NCBI GenBank assembly: GCA_030549495.1
Contig: JAUIRK010001036.1
Span: forward strand, 151,001-215,000
DNA: 64,000 bases
Direction of reading: 5' to 3'
Source: Nectonema munidae
Taxonomy: Eukaryota; Nematomorpha; Nectonematoida; Nectonematidae
In this document: positions 53,695-64,000 of the stretch, one piece after another
How positions within the stretch are numbered: the first letter of the stretch is position 1
How the letters are laid out: each line of letters starts with the position of its first letter
The notes under the pieces: generated by a model
Databases searched by the model: none
The model's input: the letters and a program-made list of their open reading frames with translations, nothing else
Told to the model about the DNA's origin: nothing
Made by a program: the position numbers and the translations under genes

Positions 53695-55980
53695 ACACTA
53701 TCTCAATTTTTATTCCCATACATGCGCATATTTCAGTTAAATTCGGCATATCATATAACTAAGGACTATTAATAGTAAAGGATGCTTAGAAAGTATTCTG
53801 ATTTATTTTTTTAATACTTCATTTTGATTTTTGAGAAATGTCAAATATTACTGAAAATTCTTCTATCCACACCCGCATAACCGCGCAAATATTTTTATCT
53901 GGGTAATTGAGGGTCCAGCAGGTTTGACTATTATATTTTTTAGGTCTGTGATTTTGTGTCTTGATCATATGATTACCTTCCTAACACTGCTAAGGAAAGA
54001 TTATTATTCAACAGTTGAAGTAACTTCATAAATTTAAAGATGTATTTTTATTTTTAGGTCAGCGCACTTGAATTTTGGAATTAGCTTTAAAGAAATATTT
54101 TTCTATCGCAAAATTTTTTAAAGTTTTCAATGCAAATACTTCAATGGCATAACCAGCATTATTAACTTACGAATAACCTTTTGAATTGAAATAAATTAAT
54201 TTTTTATAATGATAAAAAATTTTACATTTTATAATTCACATTGTGCTTGAAAAAAGTCTCCTATTTTTGAAATGATAATCGGCATCAGCAATATATTAAA
54301 TGTTAAATTTAATGAAAATTGCTTAACATTCGTTTTTTGTATTTAAGTTTTCAATTAAAAAAAAATAAAAAATTTCCTGCTTAAGGAACCTCTCATCTGC
54401 TGCAGATTTTTTTGACAATTCTAGCAGTGTCGTTTTGTATTAACCTAACAAAATGATTTCCTTTATCATATTTAAATTCTTCATTGACTCTTTCAAACGC
54501 TTTGATTTCTGTGCATTATTTCTTTTACAATTGGTGGAGGAAACATTTGACTCGAGAGATAAAGAAATTCTTTTCGTTTACAACAAAGTTATTTAGTCTT
54601 TTACATTCATAAAATTGTTGAGTTTTTAGCAATTTTCTAAATGATATCGAGCCTTTGTGTGAAAATAGGAAACCACGATTTTTTCTTCTATTTCTTCTTC
54701 TGTATAAAGAAACTTACTTATCAAGCATATCAGCACCTCATATGTATGTATTATACTAAGATGCAATTTCTTTTTTATATTTTAGTGAGTAGCGAATTAT
54801 ATTACTAATTGGAAAAATCCTACTGTAGTTTGCAGCAACAGATACAGAATATAACATTATAATTCTATTTTGCTTTAAAAATTCTGTTTATATTCTATCC
54901 CTGAAAAGTTATAGAATTTCTATTTTTGTCGAAAAATTGATGAAATATATTTAATAAAATGTACATCCATATTTATGTATAACAGATGTCAAATATTTTA
55001 AAACACTTACACCAAAAATATCAAAATTATTTTCTTTTTCCTTGCCAAGGTATAGATAAAAATTGTTTAAATATCCTCCTGAACTGCAAACACCAATTAT
55101 AACCAAATTTTATTGATTTTCATTTCAAATATTTTTTTCCAAATGCAACACATAATATCTGATCATCATTTATCGATAAAAATCTTAGGTTAAAAAGTGC
55201 TTCAAGATTTATTTAGGTTTAACCTTTTTGAAATTAAATAATTATATAATACAATCATTATACAAAGAAATTCTGCATATTTTAATTCCTCCGGAGCTTT
55301 GCGATGAGTTTGGGTAAAAAGTAAGACACTAGAGTTTGGGAGAGTTTGGGTAAAAAGTAAGACCGTACTTCCTCCTAACGTTTGACAAGCACCTAATATG
55401 GACCCTGAAGCCAAATTTTCACATGCTAATAACTTTTAATTTTTCCTTTAAATCAGATAAAATTTAAACATAATATATTTTTTTATACTCTTAATCTATG
55501 TTTAAATTTTCAGCAAGATTCAATATTATATGTGGAAAATATTCGAGCATAAAAGGTTTTAGTTAAATACATAGTATCTTGTCAAAGTAATTTCGGCATA
55601 TTTTAATGACTCAGGAGGTTTGCTATGTTCCTAATGCATTGATATGTAATTATTTAAACTTTGGAATTTTAAGTTTAATTAAAGGATCGTGATGTAAGGT
55701 GTTTAGAGACTGTTCAATACTTAAACGTCTTCGGTGAATACAGCCTTGACAATTCTTCACGGTACACGTTTACCTTTAAAAATAACTAAAAAGAATTTAT
55801 TATGCAAATACAAATTATAAAATACATGTTACAAAACACCGATACATGGTGTGATATATACATGTAAAGACAATTAATATAAATATCACATGGCACAAAA
55901 ACAAAACTAAAAAAAAGAAATAGTTATTTGAAAAAAGTTCTTAGTAAACGCTTGAATCTACAACTACCTTTTTTTTTTAA
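53695..55980. other. Non-coding, nothing recognised apart from a small duplication
   Basis: This is AT-rich DNA without readable protein domains. GAGTTTGGGTAAAAAGTAAG occurs twice, at 55306 and 55342, as a short tandem duplication with a 36-base spacing. Confidence 0.5.
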
Positions 55981-55984
55981 ATAA

Positions 55985-56240
55985 AAATAATTAAAGACGC
56001 AGAACCATTGACATATGTCATAGCCAACTCACCCAATTCGCTCAACATTTCAACCAACTTACCCATAGCCACCAAACTCACCCAACTCGCTCAACATCAC
56101 CATTACCTGGTCTCCCGGACATTCTACATACACCGAAAACAACATAGTAGATCAATTATTATCCAAAACATTAACATCGAACACAATCTTAACCATTGTA
56201 CCACCTATCCCTCTATCCTGCACAATGAAAAAATAACTAG
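55985..56240 (+). mobile_element. LINE C, left part: RNase H domain end
   Basis: One plus-strand frame reads ITITWSPGHSTYTENNIVDQ, the C-terminal RNase H signature (W.PGH....N...D) of I/R1-type LINEs. It is then cut at about 56240 by the two-gene element. The strongly C-rich, T-poor composition differs from the surroundings and is shared with the right part at 61.05-61.7 kb. Confidence 0.6.
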
Positions 56241-56643
56241 TTATGATTACTAATCATATTTGTATTTCATTTTTAAGAGTTTGTAAATAATCTCTTTACA
56301 ACTTATGTTTGTAGACAGACACACTTGATGAACGCATCTGTATATAAAGAACAGATGAGTATCATAAAAAAGTAAATCATGCAGTACGAGTATGTCACTA
56401 ATAGCTCTTACGCATGTGAACATTTGGCATACGCATATTCATCTTTGTCATTTTCTTTCTCTCTTCTTATTTTCTTTCTTTCTGTTCGTTACTTGTTTCT
56501 TACAATATTATTACTCTGAAAAGGGAGCAAAGTGAATCTAATATGTAAGTTAAATTAGTTTTGACTACAGAGTAAAGTTTTTAAATATTTTTTATTCTAG
56601 CCTAAGATCTCAAGTTTGATTTGTTAGCAATTAAAGTGTTTCT

Positions 56644-59018
56644 ATGTCTCACAGTTGTGTGCTTTGTACATTTTCTACACGTCATTTTTCTAAATTATTA
56701 AGTCACTATAGAAACAACCATGAAAGTGACTCTAGGTTTCAATTAAATTGTTTTTTTAAAGATTGCAATAATCATTATAAAAAAGTAAAATCTTTTTTAA
56801 AACATATTATAAGAAATCATTCGGATTTCTACGAAACCGAAACAAGATCTTCAACAAACAACGAAATAAATAAAGAAATTGATTTGCTAATTCATTCAGA
56901 TGTTATCGATAATAATTTTGAAAGCATGCTTAACGCAAGTGATTTTGAGTTAGAAACTAAATCTAACCGTGTAGAAGTCAAGGAAGATTTTAAAAAAGAA
57001 ATTGCGCATTTTTTTATTAGAATTACGTAATATAAATTTAATATCAGAACATGTCGTGTCTAGGATATGTTCTAAGTTTTCAAGTGTTTTATCTAAACAT
57101 TTTTATATTCTCAATGATTTTTTTGAATTTATTGAAAATGATTCGAACAAACATTTGTGTAATTCTTTAAAAGATCAATTTAGTAGCTCTATTGACGTTT
57201 TTGAACATCTCAAAACCCAGTATAGATTAAATTCTTTTATTAAAAAAAGCTTAAATTTAAATGAACCGATTGAATTTAATTTGGGAAAAAGTCCAAATGA
57301 TTTTTCCTTTTTTAAGTTTCAATATGTTCCAATATTGAAAACTTTGCATTTATTATTATCTTGCGATGACGTTTTTGATGAAATAATGAAACCTTTTTCT
57401 GGTAGGGATGATGAATATAGAGATTTTTCTGATGGTATTGCGTTTAAAAACAATAGTTTTTTTAAAGAATTAAATACACTTCGGTTAATAATTTACTATG
57501 ATGATGTTACAGTTAGTGATGCCTTAAGTAACAAATAAAATAAAATTAAACTAAGTTGTTTTTACATGAATCTTGCCAATTTAAGTCCTAATTTTCGATC
57601 AAAACTTCATGTAATTCAACTTGTTTTAATATGTATGAATAAATTAATAAAAACTGTTGGGTTAAAACCTGTTCTAGAACCCTTATTAGATGATCTTCGT
57701 ATTTTAGAAACTGAAGGCATAGCAATATTAAAATATGGGCAAATATTCAAGTTTTTTGGCAGTATTATAGTAATTTTAGGGGACAATTTAGCTGCACACA
57801 CGATCGGTGCTTTTGTAGAATCATTTAATAGCCATAGATGTTGTCGTTTTTGTTTAACTAATAGGACAGAAATGCAGGATTTTTTGCCAGGAGACTTTAC
57901 TGTGCGTACTAGAGAGATGTATACTGAACATGTAAATTATTCTGCTCAGGGCTCAAGTTTTTCCAAAATTTAGGGTGTCAAATTTGATTGTCTCTTTAAT
58001 AAATTAAAGTATTTTCACTCAATAATGGGACAACCATCCGATATTTCGCATGATCTTTTTGAAGGTGTTGTCTGCGATGTTTTAGAGGCTCTTTTAGATA
58101 AGTTTTTTACTAGGAATTATTTTTCCTTTCAAGCCTTTAATAACAGGCTAAGAAACTTTGAATTCAAGCAAATCGATAAATATGATAAACCTAACATAAG
58201 AATTAAAAAGGGGTATCCTTATATAAGACAAAGTGCAGCTCAAATAAGCTGTCTTTTCAGGTTTCTACCTTTATAATCGGAGATTTAGTTCCACTAAATG
58301 ATCCGTTCTGGATTACTTATTTGACTTTAGCGAAAGCTTTGTTATTTGTCTGTGCTCCTAGACTTGATTCAGGGCATATTAAATTTATGAATGAGTTGAT
58401 TATTGATTTTTTTAATAGTTATAAAAAAGTTTTGAATAAAAGTATAAAACCAAAAATGCATTTTTTGCTACATTATGCATGGCAAACACGTCTTTTTGGG
58501 CCATTAATTAATTGTAAAACTCTTAGATTCGAAAGTAAACACACTGTTCTTAAACACAAATTTCAGCAGACAAAAAACTATGTTAACATAATTAAAATAC
58601 TGGCAAAAAATCATCAATTTCAACAAAGTTTTTATTATCAGTTGCCTAACTTTCTATCTTTAAATGATAATCAGGTTACAAAACCGCTTTTTTTAAATTA
58701 TGATAATTTTGATTCTTATGAAAAATACCTGCTTAGCTCATATGTTTATGGCGAAATTATAAAAAGCTTTCAATCAATTACTTTAAATGGCGTTATATAT
58801 AGAGTTGGGGATTGCTTATTAACTAGAGATGAGAACATGCTAATATAAACTACAATAGAATTTTATATTGTTTGCTTCTAAAGGATGAAAATTTTTTTCT
58901 ATGTGAAAAATTGGAAATTTTGGACTTTGATGCGCACTATTTTTCTTATATTGTGTCTCGAAGAAAAGATTTAGCTGCGTTATTGTTCCAAAACACTTTG
59001 TTTATTAAATATTTTTGA
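56644..59018 (+). pseudogene. C2H2-finger transposase-like protein with DLFEG motif, decayed
   Basis: Residues 1-60 hold two C2H2 fingers: CVLC with spaced histidines (HYRNNH), and CFFKDC with HIIRNH. Downstream parts read LRLIIYYDDVTVSDALSNK, FKFFGSIIVILGDNLAAHTI, HRCCRFCLTN, QPSDISHDLFEGVVCDVLEA, IRQSAAQISCLFRFLP, then KPKMHFLLHYAWQTRLFGPL and LRFESKH. From memory these match a family of about 700-800 residues that is multi-copy in fish and invertebrate genomes. Its conserved acidic positions (YDD, GDN, SHDLFEG, RFESKH) suggest a DDE/DDD-like catalytic fold, which is unproven. About five frame changes or stops break it. The C-terminal end runs past 58848 to about 59018 in another frame. Confidence 0.65.
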
Positions 59019-59137
59019 ACATTTAAAATCTATGCAAATTCTAATTCACGCAAATGTTTTAAAGTTATTTTTCTACTTATTTTTTAAAAACATTATTTAA
59101 TACCGTTTAATAATTTTTTAATTAATCAAATTTTCAG

Positions 59138-60917
59138 GAAAAAGTTTATGGTTGTTATTAATCGCGAATCAACAAAAAATTGCTATACCGTTTTCACTTA
59201 ATTTTAAATCAATAATGGAATTATTAAATATTGAATCCTGTTCAACATCTAATTTTGTTATTAAATATTATGACTATGATGTTGAAGAGTATTTAGATTT
59301 AGAAGAACAAACATTTAAGGAATTTATAGCACAAAAAACGTTGAAAATTAAAATTTGTTATTTATATGAAAACAAGATTACAAATCATAAGTCCTCATTA
59401 AATAATTGCAATAAATCAACTGAAAGTTTGTCTTCACCCAATCAAAAGAAGTTACTTGAAAGAGTAGATGACCTAAACAACAAGTAATATACATGTCACT
59501 ATTTTTAATCTAAATAATGCTATATGTTTATTTTTAGTCAAACTTGGCCTAGAGTTTTAACTTTTCCTAAAAAGAAGCTACAAAAAGGTGTTCTTAACAA
59601 ATTAAATTCTCAAGAAAAGCTTAATTCTTCAGGTATAACTAAGCTGTTGGACACAGTTTACACACACTTTAGTTTATATGAAGGAGGAATGTAAGTTTTT
59701 TTATTATCAGATATACTGTGTTATTGTGTTATTACAAAGTGTATACTTTTGTTTTTTTAGATACCCAGGAGGAAATAAATATGATCAAATGGTAGAATTA
59801 CTTTTGGAAACATTTCCCTACTTGATGAGCGAAAGCGATTTATCCATCAAATCTTGCAAAGTAAAAAATTAATAAAATTTTCTTGAAAAATTCGATAAAT
59901 TTTTTAGATATATTGGAAAAAAAAATACAATACTTTTGGTCAAATCAAAGAAGAGGAAGAGATAAAGTTTTAAGTGAAGTTCAGCAAAAAAAGAGAAAAT
60001 ATATAAATAAAAATTTAAGAGAAAATCTACTAGAAAAAAATTTTGTTTATGGTTTAAAAAACTTTCTTCCTAATAACTGTATGGAAACTGAAAGTACTTT
60101 AAACGAAAATATTTTATGGCTTAAAAAAGAGTTTAAAAAATCAGAACCAAACATGCAAATAGTTAAAGCTAAAATGAATTTAACTTTTGCCAATAGAAGA
60201 AAAAACTTAATTGAAAAAAAAGAAACTATTTCTAACATAATAGAAAACTATCCTTTCCTAACTCAAACTAATGAGGTAAGTAAGAGATTTTTATCATTTT
60301 AACTAATTTATACATTTTTTTTAGATCATAAAAGAGTTTTATCGTTTGGACCCAAATATCTTAAATAAGAATTTTATTTTTACGGCGAAATACGCAAAGG
60401 CAATACTCAGCTTAATCCAAAACAAAAAAAAGTTTAAAGGTTACGAAGAAATGCTTGCTCTATGGACTAGCAGTGTATCAAAAAAAGGTAAACCTTATAA
60501 ACCTTGTTTAAAATATATTACTTTTTTATTTATAGATTATCTTGACTCTCTTATTGTCGCATGCATCCCGCTTCTTTTCAATGAAAGTTTCGAATCGATG
60601 TTTGTTTATGAAAAAGATGAGTCAACTAGCGAAGATTTATTTCAACTTTTAATTAAAGAACAAATTTATACAAAAGAAAAAATTCCTTTTGTTTAAAAAT
60701 AGAAAATAATAATGTTTATTATTGTGATGATTTTATTAATCTTATTATAGGACTTGTTATAACGTGCTTTTGTTTTAACCTTGAGTTTCCCAAATGTGTC
60801 AAAAAAACACTATGCTTTATCCAAAACATGTTAATTGGCTTGAAAGATAAAGAACAAAACATAAAGAAAATTCTCAATGTTACCTATAAACTCGAAAGAG
60901 AGTTAAACGAAAAATGA
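59138..60917 (+). pseudogene. SAMD3-like protein, multi-exon, slightly decayed
   Basis: The first visible exon follows TTTTCAG and encodes a PB1-like N-terminal domain (IPFSLNFKSIMELLN, FVIKYYDYDVEEYLDLEEQ). Short introns of about 50-75 bases with GT/AG borders and agreeing phases lie at about 59488-59537, 59693-59759 and 60275-60324. Joined exons read TWPRVLTFPKKKLQKGVL, YPGGNKYDQMVELLLETFPY, NMQIVKAKMNLTFANRRKNL, IIENYPFLTQTNE and EFYRLDPNILNKNF. The end continues past an apparent frame change near 60696 to a stop at 60917 (VITCFCFNLEFPKCVKKTLC). This order matches SAMD3-like proteins of fish, which often lack a SAM domain. Another frame change is likely near 59920. The first coding exon with the start was not found. 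Confidence 0.6.
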
Positions 60918-61043
60918 TTTTTAAATAATCATTACTGCTTTTTACAATAAAATTCTTATTTGCTTATATTTATATTTTTTCAATTTTTAAATTATATCGT
61001 AAAAATTGATGATTAAAGATAGGGTTTATATTCGTAATCATAA

Positions 61044-61720
61044 AAAAAAATTTTCTCAGTGATCAAATCTTCAACACACACATCCATCCTTAACAATTGG
61101 TCATCTCTCAACATTTCTCCTCCTCTTATCAATTTTGCAATTATAAAAGCATTTTTCTCGCACGCAACACAATTAGATGGCTCTCTTTTCACTGCCCAAC
61201 CTATTCTTACTTTTACAAATTCAAACTACACAACAACCCACTTTGTCGTTTTGGTTGCACAGAAATAGAAACACCAATACACATCAACCTTCTATGCCCC
61301 ATCTTGCAAAACATACGAACCAAACTACTCAAATTCTGCCACTTATGTTTCAATGGTATCCCCAACTCTATTTATGACTTTCTATATCACCCTTCAATTC
61401 TCCAAGAACTCTCAATCCTGATAAACACAATAGAACCAATTCTTAAAGCACACCAAAATCTTATCCCTCCATCACCCAACTCCTAATTTCACCCATTTAA
61501 TACACCACTTCTACACTTTCTTTCCTTCTATTTGCTCCTTTAGAACATAACTACCAATTTCACTCCCGTCACACAGAACAACCAAGCAAAGACATCCAAA
61601 TCATAGCAATATAGCAAGCATATCAGCCAACGCTGGAAAGTGCTTAGAGATTTCCCTCACTCACTCTATTAATATCTCATTTTTTTGTTGCTGCACTTTT
61701 TAACCGGACCCATTAGTAAC
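61044..61720 (+). mobile_element. LINE C, right part: C-terminal zinc-knuckle tail
   Basis: The plus-strand frames read KSSTHTSILNNWSSLNISPP, then LHNNPLCRFGCTEIETPIHI followed by NLLCPIL, the cysteine-histidine tail that follows RNase H in I/R1-type LINEs. The open frame runs to 61486. Together with 55985-56240 it forms one LINE interrupted by the two-gene element. The C-rich composition fades by about 61720. Confidence 0.65.
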
Positions 61721-63640
61721 GAATTCAATTAAAAAAATTTATTAAAATGAACAAAATTTCTTTATGTCGAAAATAAATCTATAAAGAAATATTCTTCTTT
61801 ATTATTTACCTAAACAAAAAAATAGATCAATTGTTCTGAATAAAGTCACGGCAAAAAAAATAAGTTATTCTTACATTAACCACAGCTAAATTCATTGGAT
61901 TCTTTAACTCAAAAACATATGTTTCTTGGCTATATGAAAAGATTAAGAAATTATTTATTGGTTTCTTATCATTTTTGTTTCTATTCTTACTCGAACGGTC
62001 GAAAACCAAGTAAATCTCTCCTTGCAATGGCTCTATTTCTTATGAGATATGAAGTAATATATGAAATATTGATTTCTCTTTTCTTTTTAAATTTTAAAAT
62101 AATATATTTCCTGCTAACAAAGAAATCATAGGAAAGTTCTGGTTTTTCAAATTTCACAAAATCTAAATTAAATATATGATATAGTATTTCTATGTGTGTG
62201 TAAATAAATTTTAATACTTTTGAACCTATTTCTAACAATTGATGCCAAGTTTGTGTTAGGAATACTTTGAATTTCACTATTTTTTTTTGAGTTTCCTGAA
62301 AAAGCAGAGTACAAAAATATTGAAGTGGTTGACAAAAATTGGTGTAGATTATTGAGTGATTGCGATATAAACATGGGATGTATTTTGATATGAAAACGCA
62401 AAACTCATAATTTTGTAGTTTTTCTTTTTATTTGTGTCTATGGAAAATATTTCTATACATTGAAAGATCCATAAATTTAAGATAAACAAAGCACTGCCGT
62501 TTTCCACTTCTGAATATACAAGAAATATCCGAGACAAGAGAGCGAGAGATGTTTAAGTCTTATAGTTGTACATATGTGCCCTGCCCATATCACTAATGTT
62601 TGAACCAGATTGGATCCTGACAAAGTTTATTTAGAACAAAAAAATAGTTTTTCATATGTTCATTAACCATAATAATAAAATAACAAGAGGGGAATTTTTT
62701 TAACATGAATGTTTACTGGGAAAAAACTCCCATTGACATTCTCTAAATCTACTAATTACACAGTTTAGTAAAAGCTAATCTAAAAATAGCTTGTAAAAAG
62801 AGGACGTAAGAAAATAGAAAGATGAAAGAATGAACAATGAGAGAAGCAAAAAACCCATTACGTATCCCATTGCTGTTATATCATTGAATTTAAGAGACGT
62901 AACAAATATATCGTTGTGAAAAAATCAAACTTATGAAGAATTTAATATTAAATTCTGGAATAGTAGACATTAAAAATGTGAAGAAGTACATGGGACAGTT
63001 GTTTATCTAAGTTAGAAGATACATTCTTTATGAAAGTTATTACTATTTCGTCATTGTATATAATTAATTGAAAAACAAGTACTTACCAAAATATTTTCCT
63101 TAAAATAAATAAAGATTAAAATAGTTATAGTCTAAAGCGATGTTTTTGATATTTTAATATTTTAGTATATGGGTGTCTAATGTCAATATGTATGCAGGTC
63201 GTCGCTAAGCGATAGGAGCCTAATTTAAAAAAACTTTCTTGAAATATATAAATGTATACACTTTCTTATAGTCCAAGCCCAAAGAAAAACAGTTTTTCCC
63301 ATCCTGTACTTAGAGTCTGGCGACGGGCTGCATGTATGTATTCATGCATGCATACATGTAATATCATGTTTATAAACAATTTTATTGAGTTTGTGTAACT
63401 AAGTCACCATTGTTAAGTATAAAACTTTCTGTCACTGTAAGCATCAGGAGCTTTGAAAAGCACGCAGGCATCTTCATCACAGTATCTCGCTTTGCTAAGA
63501 TACTTAATATTTAATTTATGTTTTTCTAGGCCTCTAGAAAATCAACTTCTACTTTTCGAAAATATATGAAATTTTAAATAGGTTCTAGATATGAAATTTA
63601 AGCGTTTATTAGAATTTAAATATATTAGAACAAGATACTT
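61721..63640. other. Non-coding, nothing recognised
   Basis: This is AT-rich DNA. Short GC-richer words (GGTCGTCGCTAAGCGATAGG at about 63198 and TCTGGCGACGGGCTGCATG at about 63316) and ATGCATGCATACATG palindromes near 63345 may mark a small element, but no clear pairing of ends was found. Confidence 0.45.
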
Positions 63641-63990
63641 AAAAGATTATTCGACAAATATAATATTTAAAATCGTGCAAATTGCAAAGTATAGGTAATA
63701 ACTTTTGTAACATCGTATGAGGTAGCAAAATATGAACAGAAAGTTTGATATTTTTTGATTTTTTAAAGAATATTTTTCGATTCTTTGATTACAGAATTTT
63801 ATTTTGATTATTTGACAAATATAATATTTAAAATCGTGCAAATTGCAAAGTATAGGTAATAACTTTTATAACATCGTATGAGGTAGCAAAATATGAACAG
63901 AAAGTTTGATATTTTTTGATATTTTTCGATTCTTTGATTACAGAATTTTATTTTGATTATTTGATAAAATATATTATTTAATATCGTAAA
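63641..63990. repeat. Tandem repeat, 161-bp unit, about 2.1 copies
   Basis: TAATATTTAAAATCGTGC and the following 100 or so bases at 63661 recur almost exactly at 63822. A third, truncated and diverged start appears at about 63970 (TTATTTAATATCG). The second copy lacks a short stretch (TTTTTTAAAGAA). The array may continue beyond the window. Confidence 0.85.
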
Positions 63991-64000
63991 AAAATTAATA

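Larger units (their letters stand above)
56241..61043 (+). mobile_element. 4.8-kb two-gene DNA element (C2H2/'DLFEG' protein plus SAMD3-like protein)
   Basis: The left end reads TTATGATTACTAAT, and the right end reverse-complemented reads TTATGATTACGAA, so short inverted repeats bound the unit. The flanks are A-rich (left GAAAAAAT, right AAAAAAAAT), so a target duplication of about 7-9 bases is possible but not certain. On both sides lies one LINE, which fixes this as an insertion. It contains two genes in the same orientation (56644-59018 and 59138-60917). The pairing of such proteins as a mobile unit is my inference. I cannot assign it to a named transposon superfamily. About six or seven breaks make this copy inactive. 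Confidence 0.6.

Noticed and set aside
1-64000. LTR retrotransposon or retroviral remnants
   Set aside because: I found no gag, protease, integrase or long-terminal-repeat structure. All reverse-transcriptase sequences here belong to non-LTR (LINE) families.

Overview
This is AT-rich eukaryotic nuclear DNA from an animal. It has spliced genes with long introns and a very heavy, nested load of transposable elements. The two host genes are animal genes. The mixture of mariner, piggyBac, hAT, pogo/Tigger, RTE-like and CR1/Jockey-group elements fits an arthropod. The mariner copy resembles, from memory, transposases common in copepods such as sea lice, but that placement is an inference. I saw no tRNA, rRNA, CRISPR or LTR/retroviral element.

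Layout. (1) Positions 1-10017, plus strand: the last five coding exons of a neuroendocrine proprotein convertase 2 (PC2, amontillado) gene. They run from the catalytic-serine exon to the stop, and all splice phases agree (792 coding bases). Its introns hold a broken BED-finger hAT, several MITE-like fold-backs, a 139-bp repeat present twice, and a piggyBac inserted into a mariner. (2) Positions 11470-37593, minus strand: a complete S-adenosylhomocysteinase (AHCY) gene of eight coding exons (1341 coding bases, 446 aa) spread over 26 kb, convergent with PC2. Every catalytic and NAD-contact residue I could map is present, including those on a tiny first exon. Its introns hold an intact-looking 2.8-kb hAT with an 8-bp target duplication, a pogo/Tigger relic, an RTE-like LINE fragment, a second piggyBac relic and other transposase debris. 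(3) From 37.9 kb to the end I see no host gene, only mobile DNA. There is a LINE split by a 5.5-kb inverted-repeat element that carries a long tandem array. A perfect (GAA)n tract of about 560 bp follows. Next comes a second, near-full-length LINE pointing the other way, then a 169-bp TA-flanked MITE. Last is a 4.8-kb two-gene element sitting inside an RNase H-bearing LINE.

How the parts fit. The host genes are unrelated in function: PC2 cleaves prohormones in secretory granules, and AHCY clears S-adenosylhomocysteine in the methyl cycle. The rest of the window records successive insertions. The strongest candidate for something poorly described is the two-gene element at about 56.24-61.04 kb. 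It pairs a C2H2-finger, transposase-like protein carrying a 'DLFEG' motif with a SAMD3-like, intron-containing protein. It is decayed here, but both halves are readable and it interrupts a recognisable host LINE.
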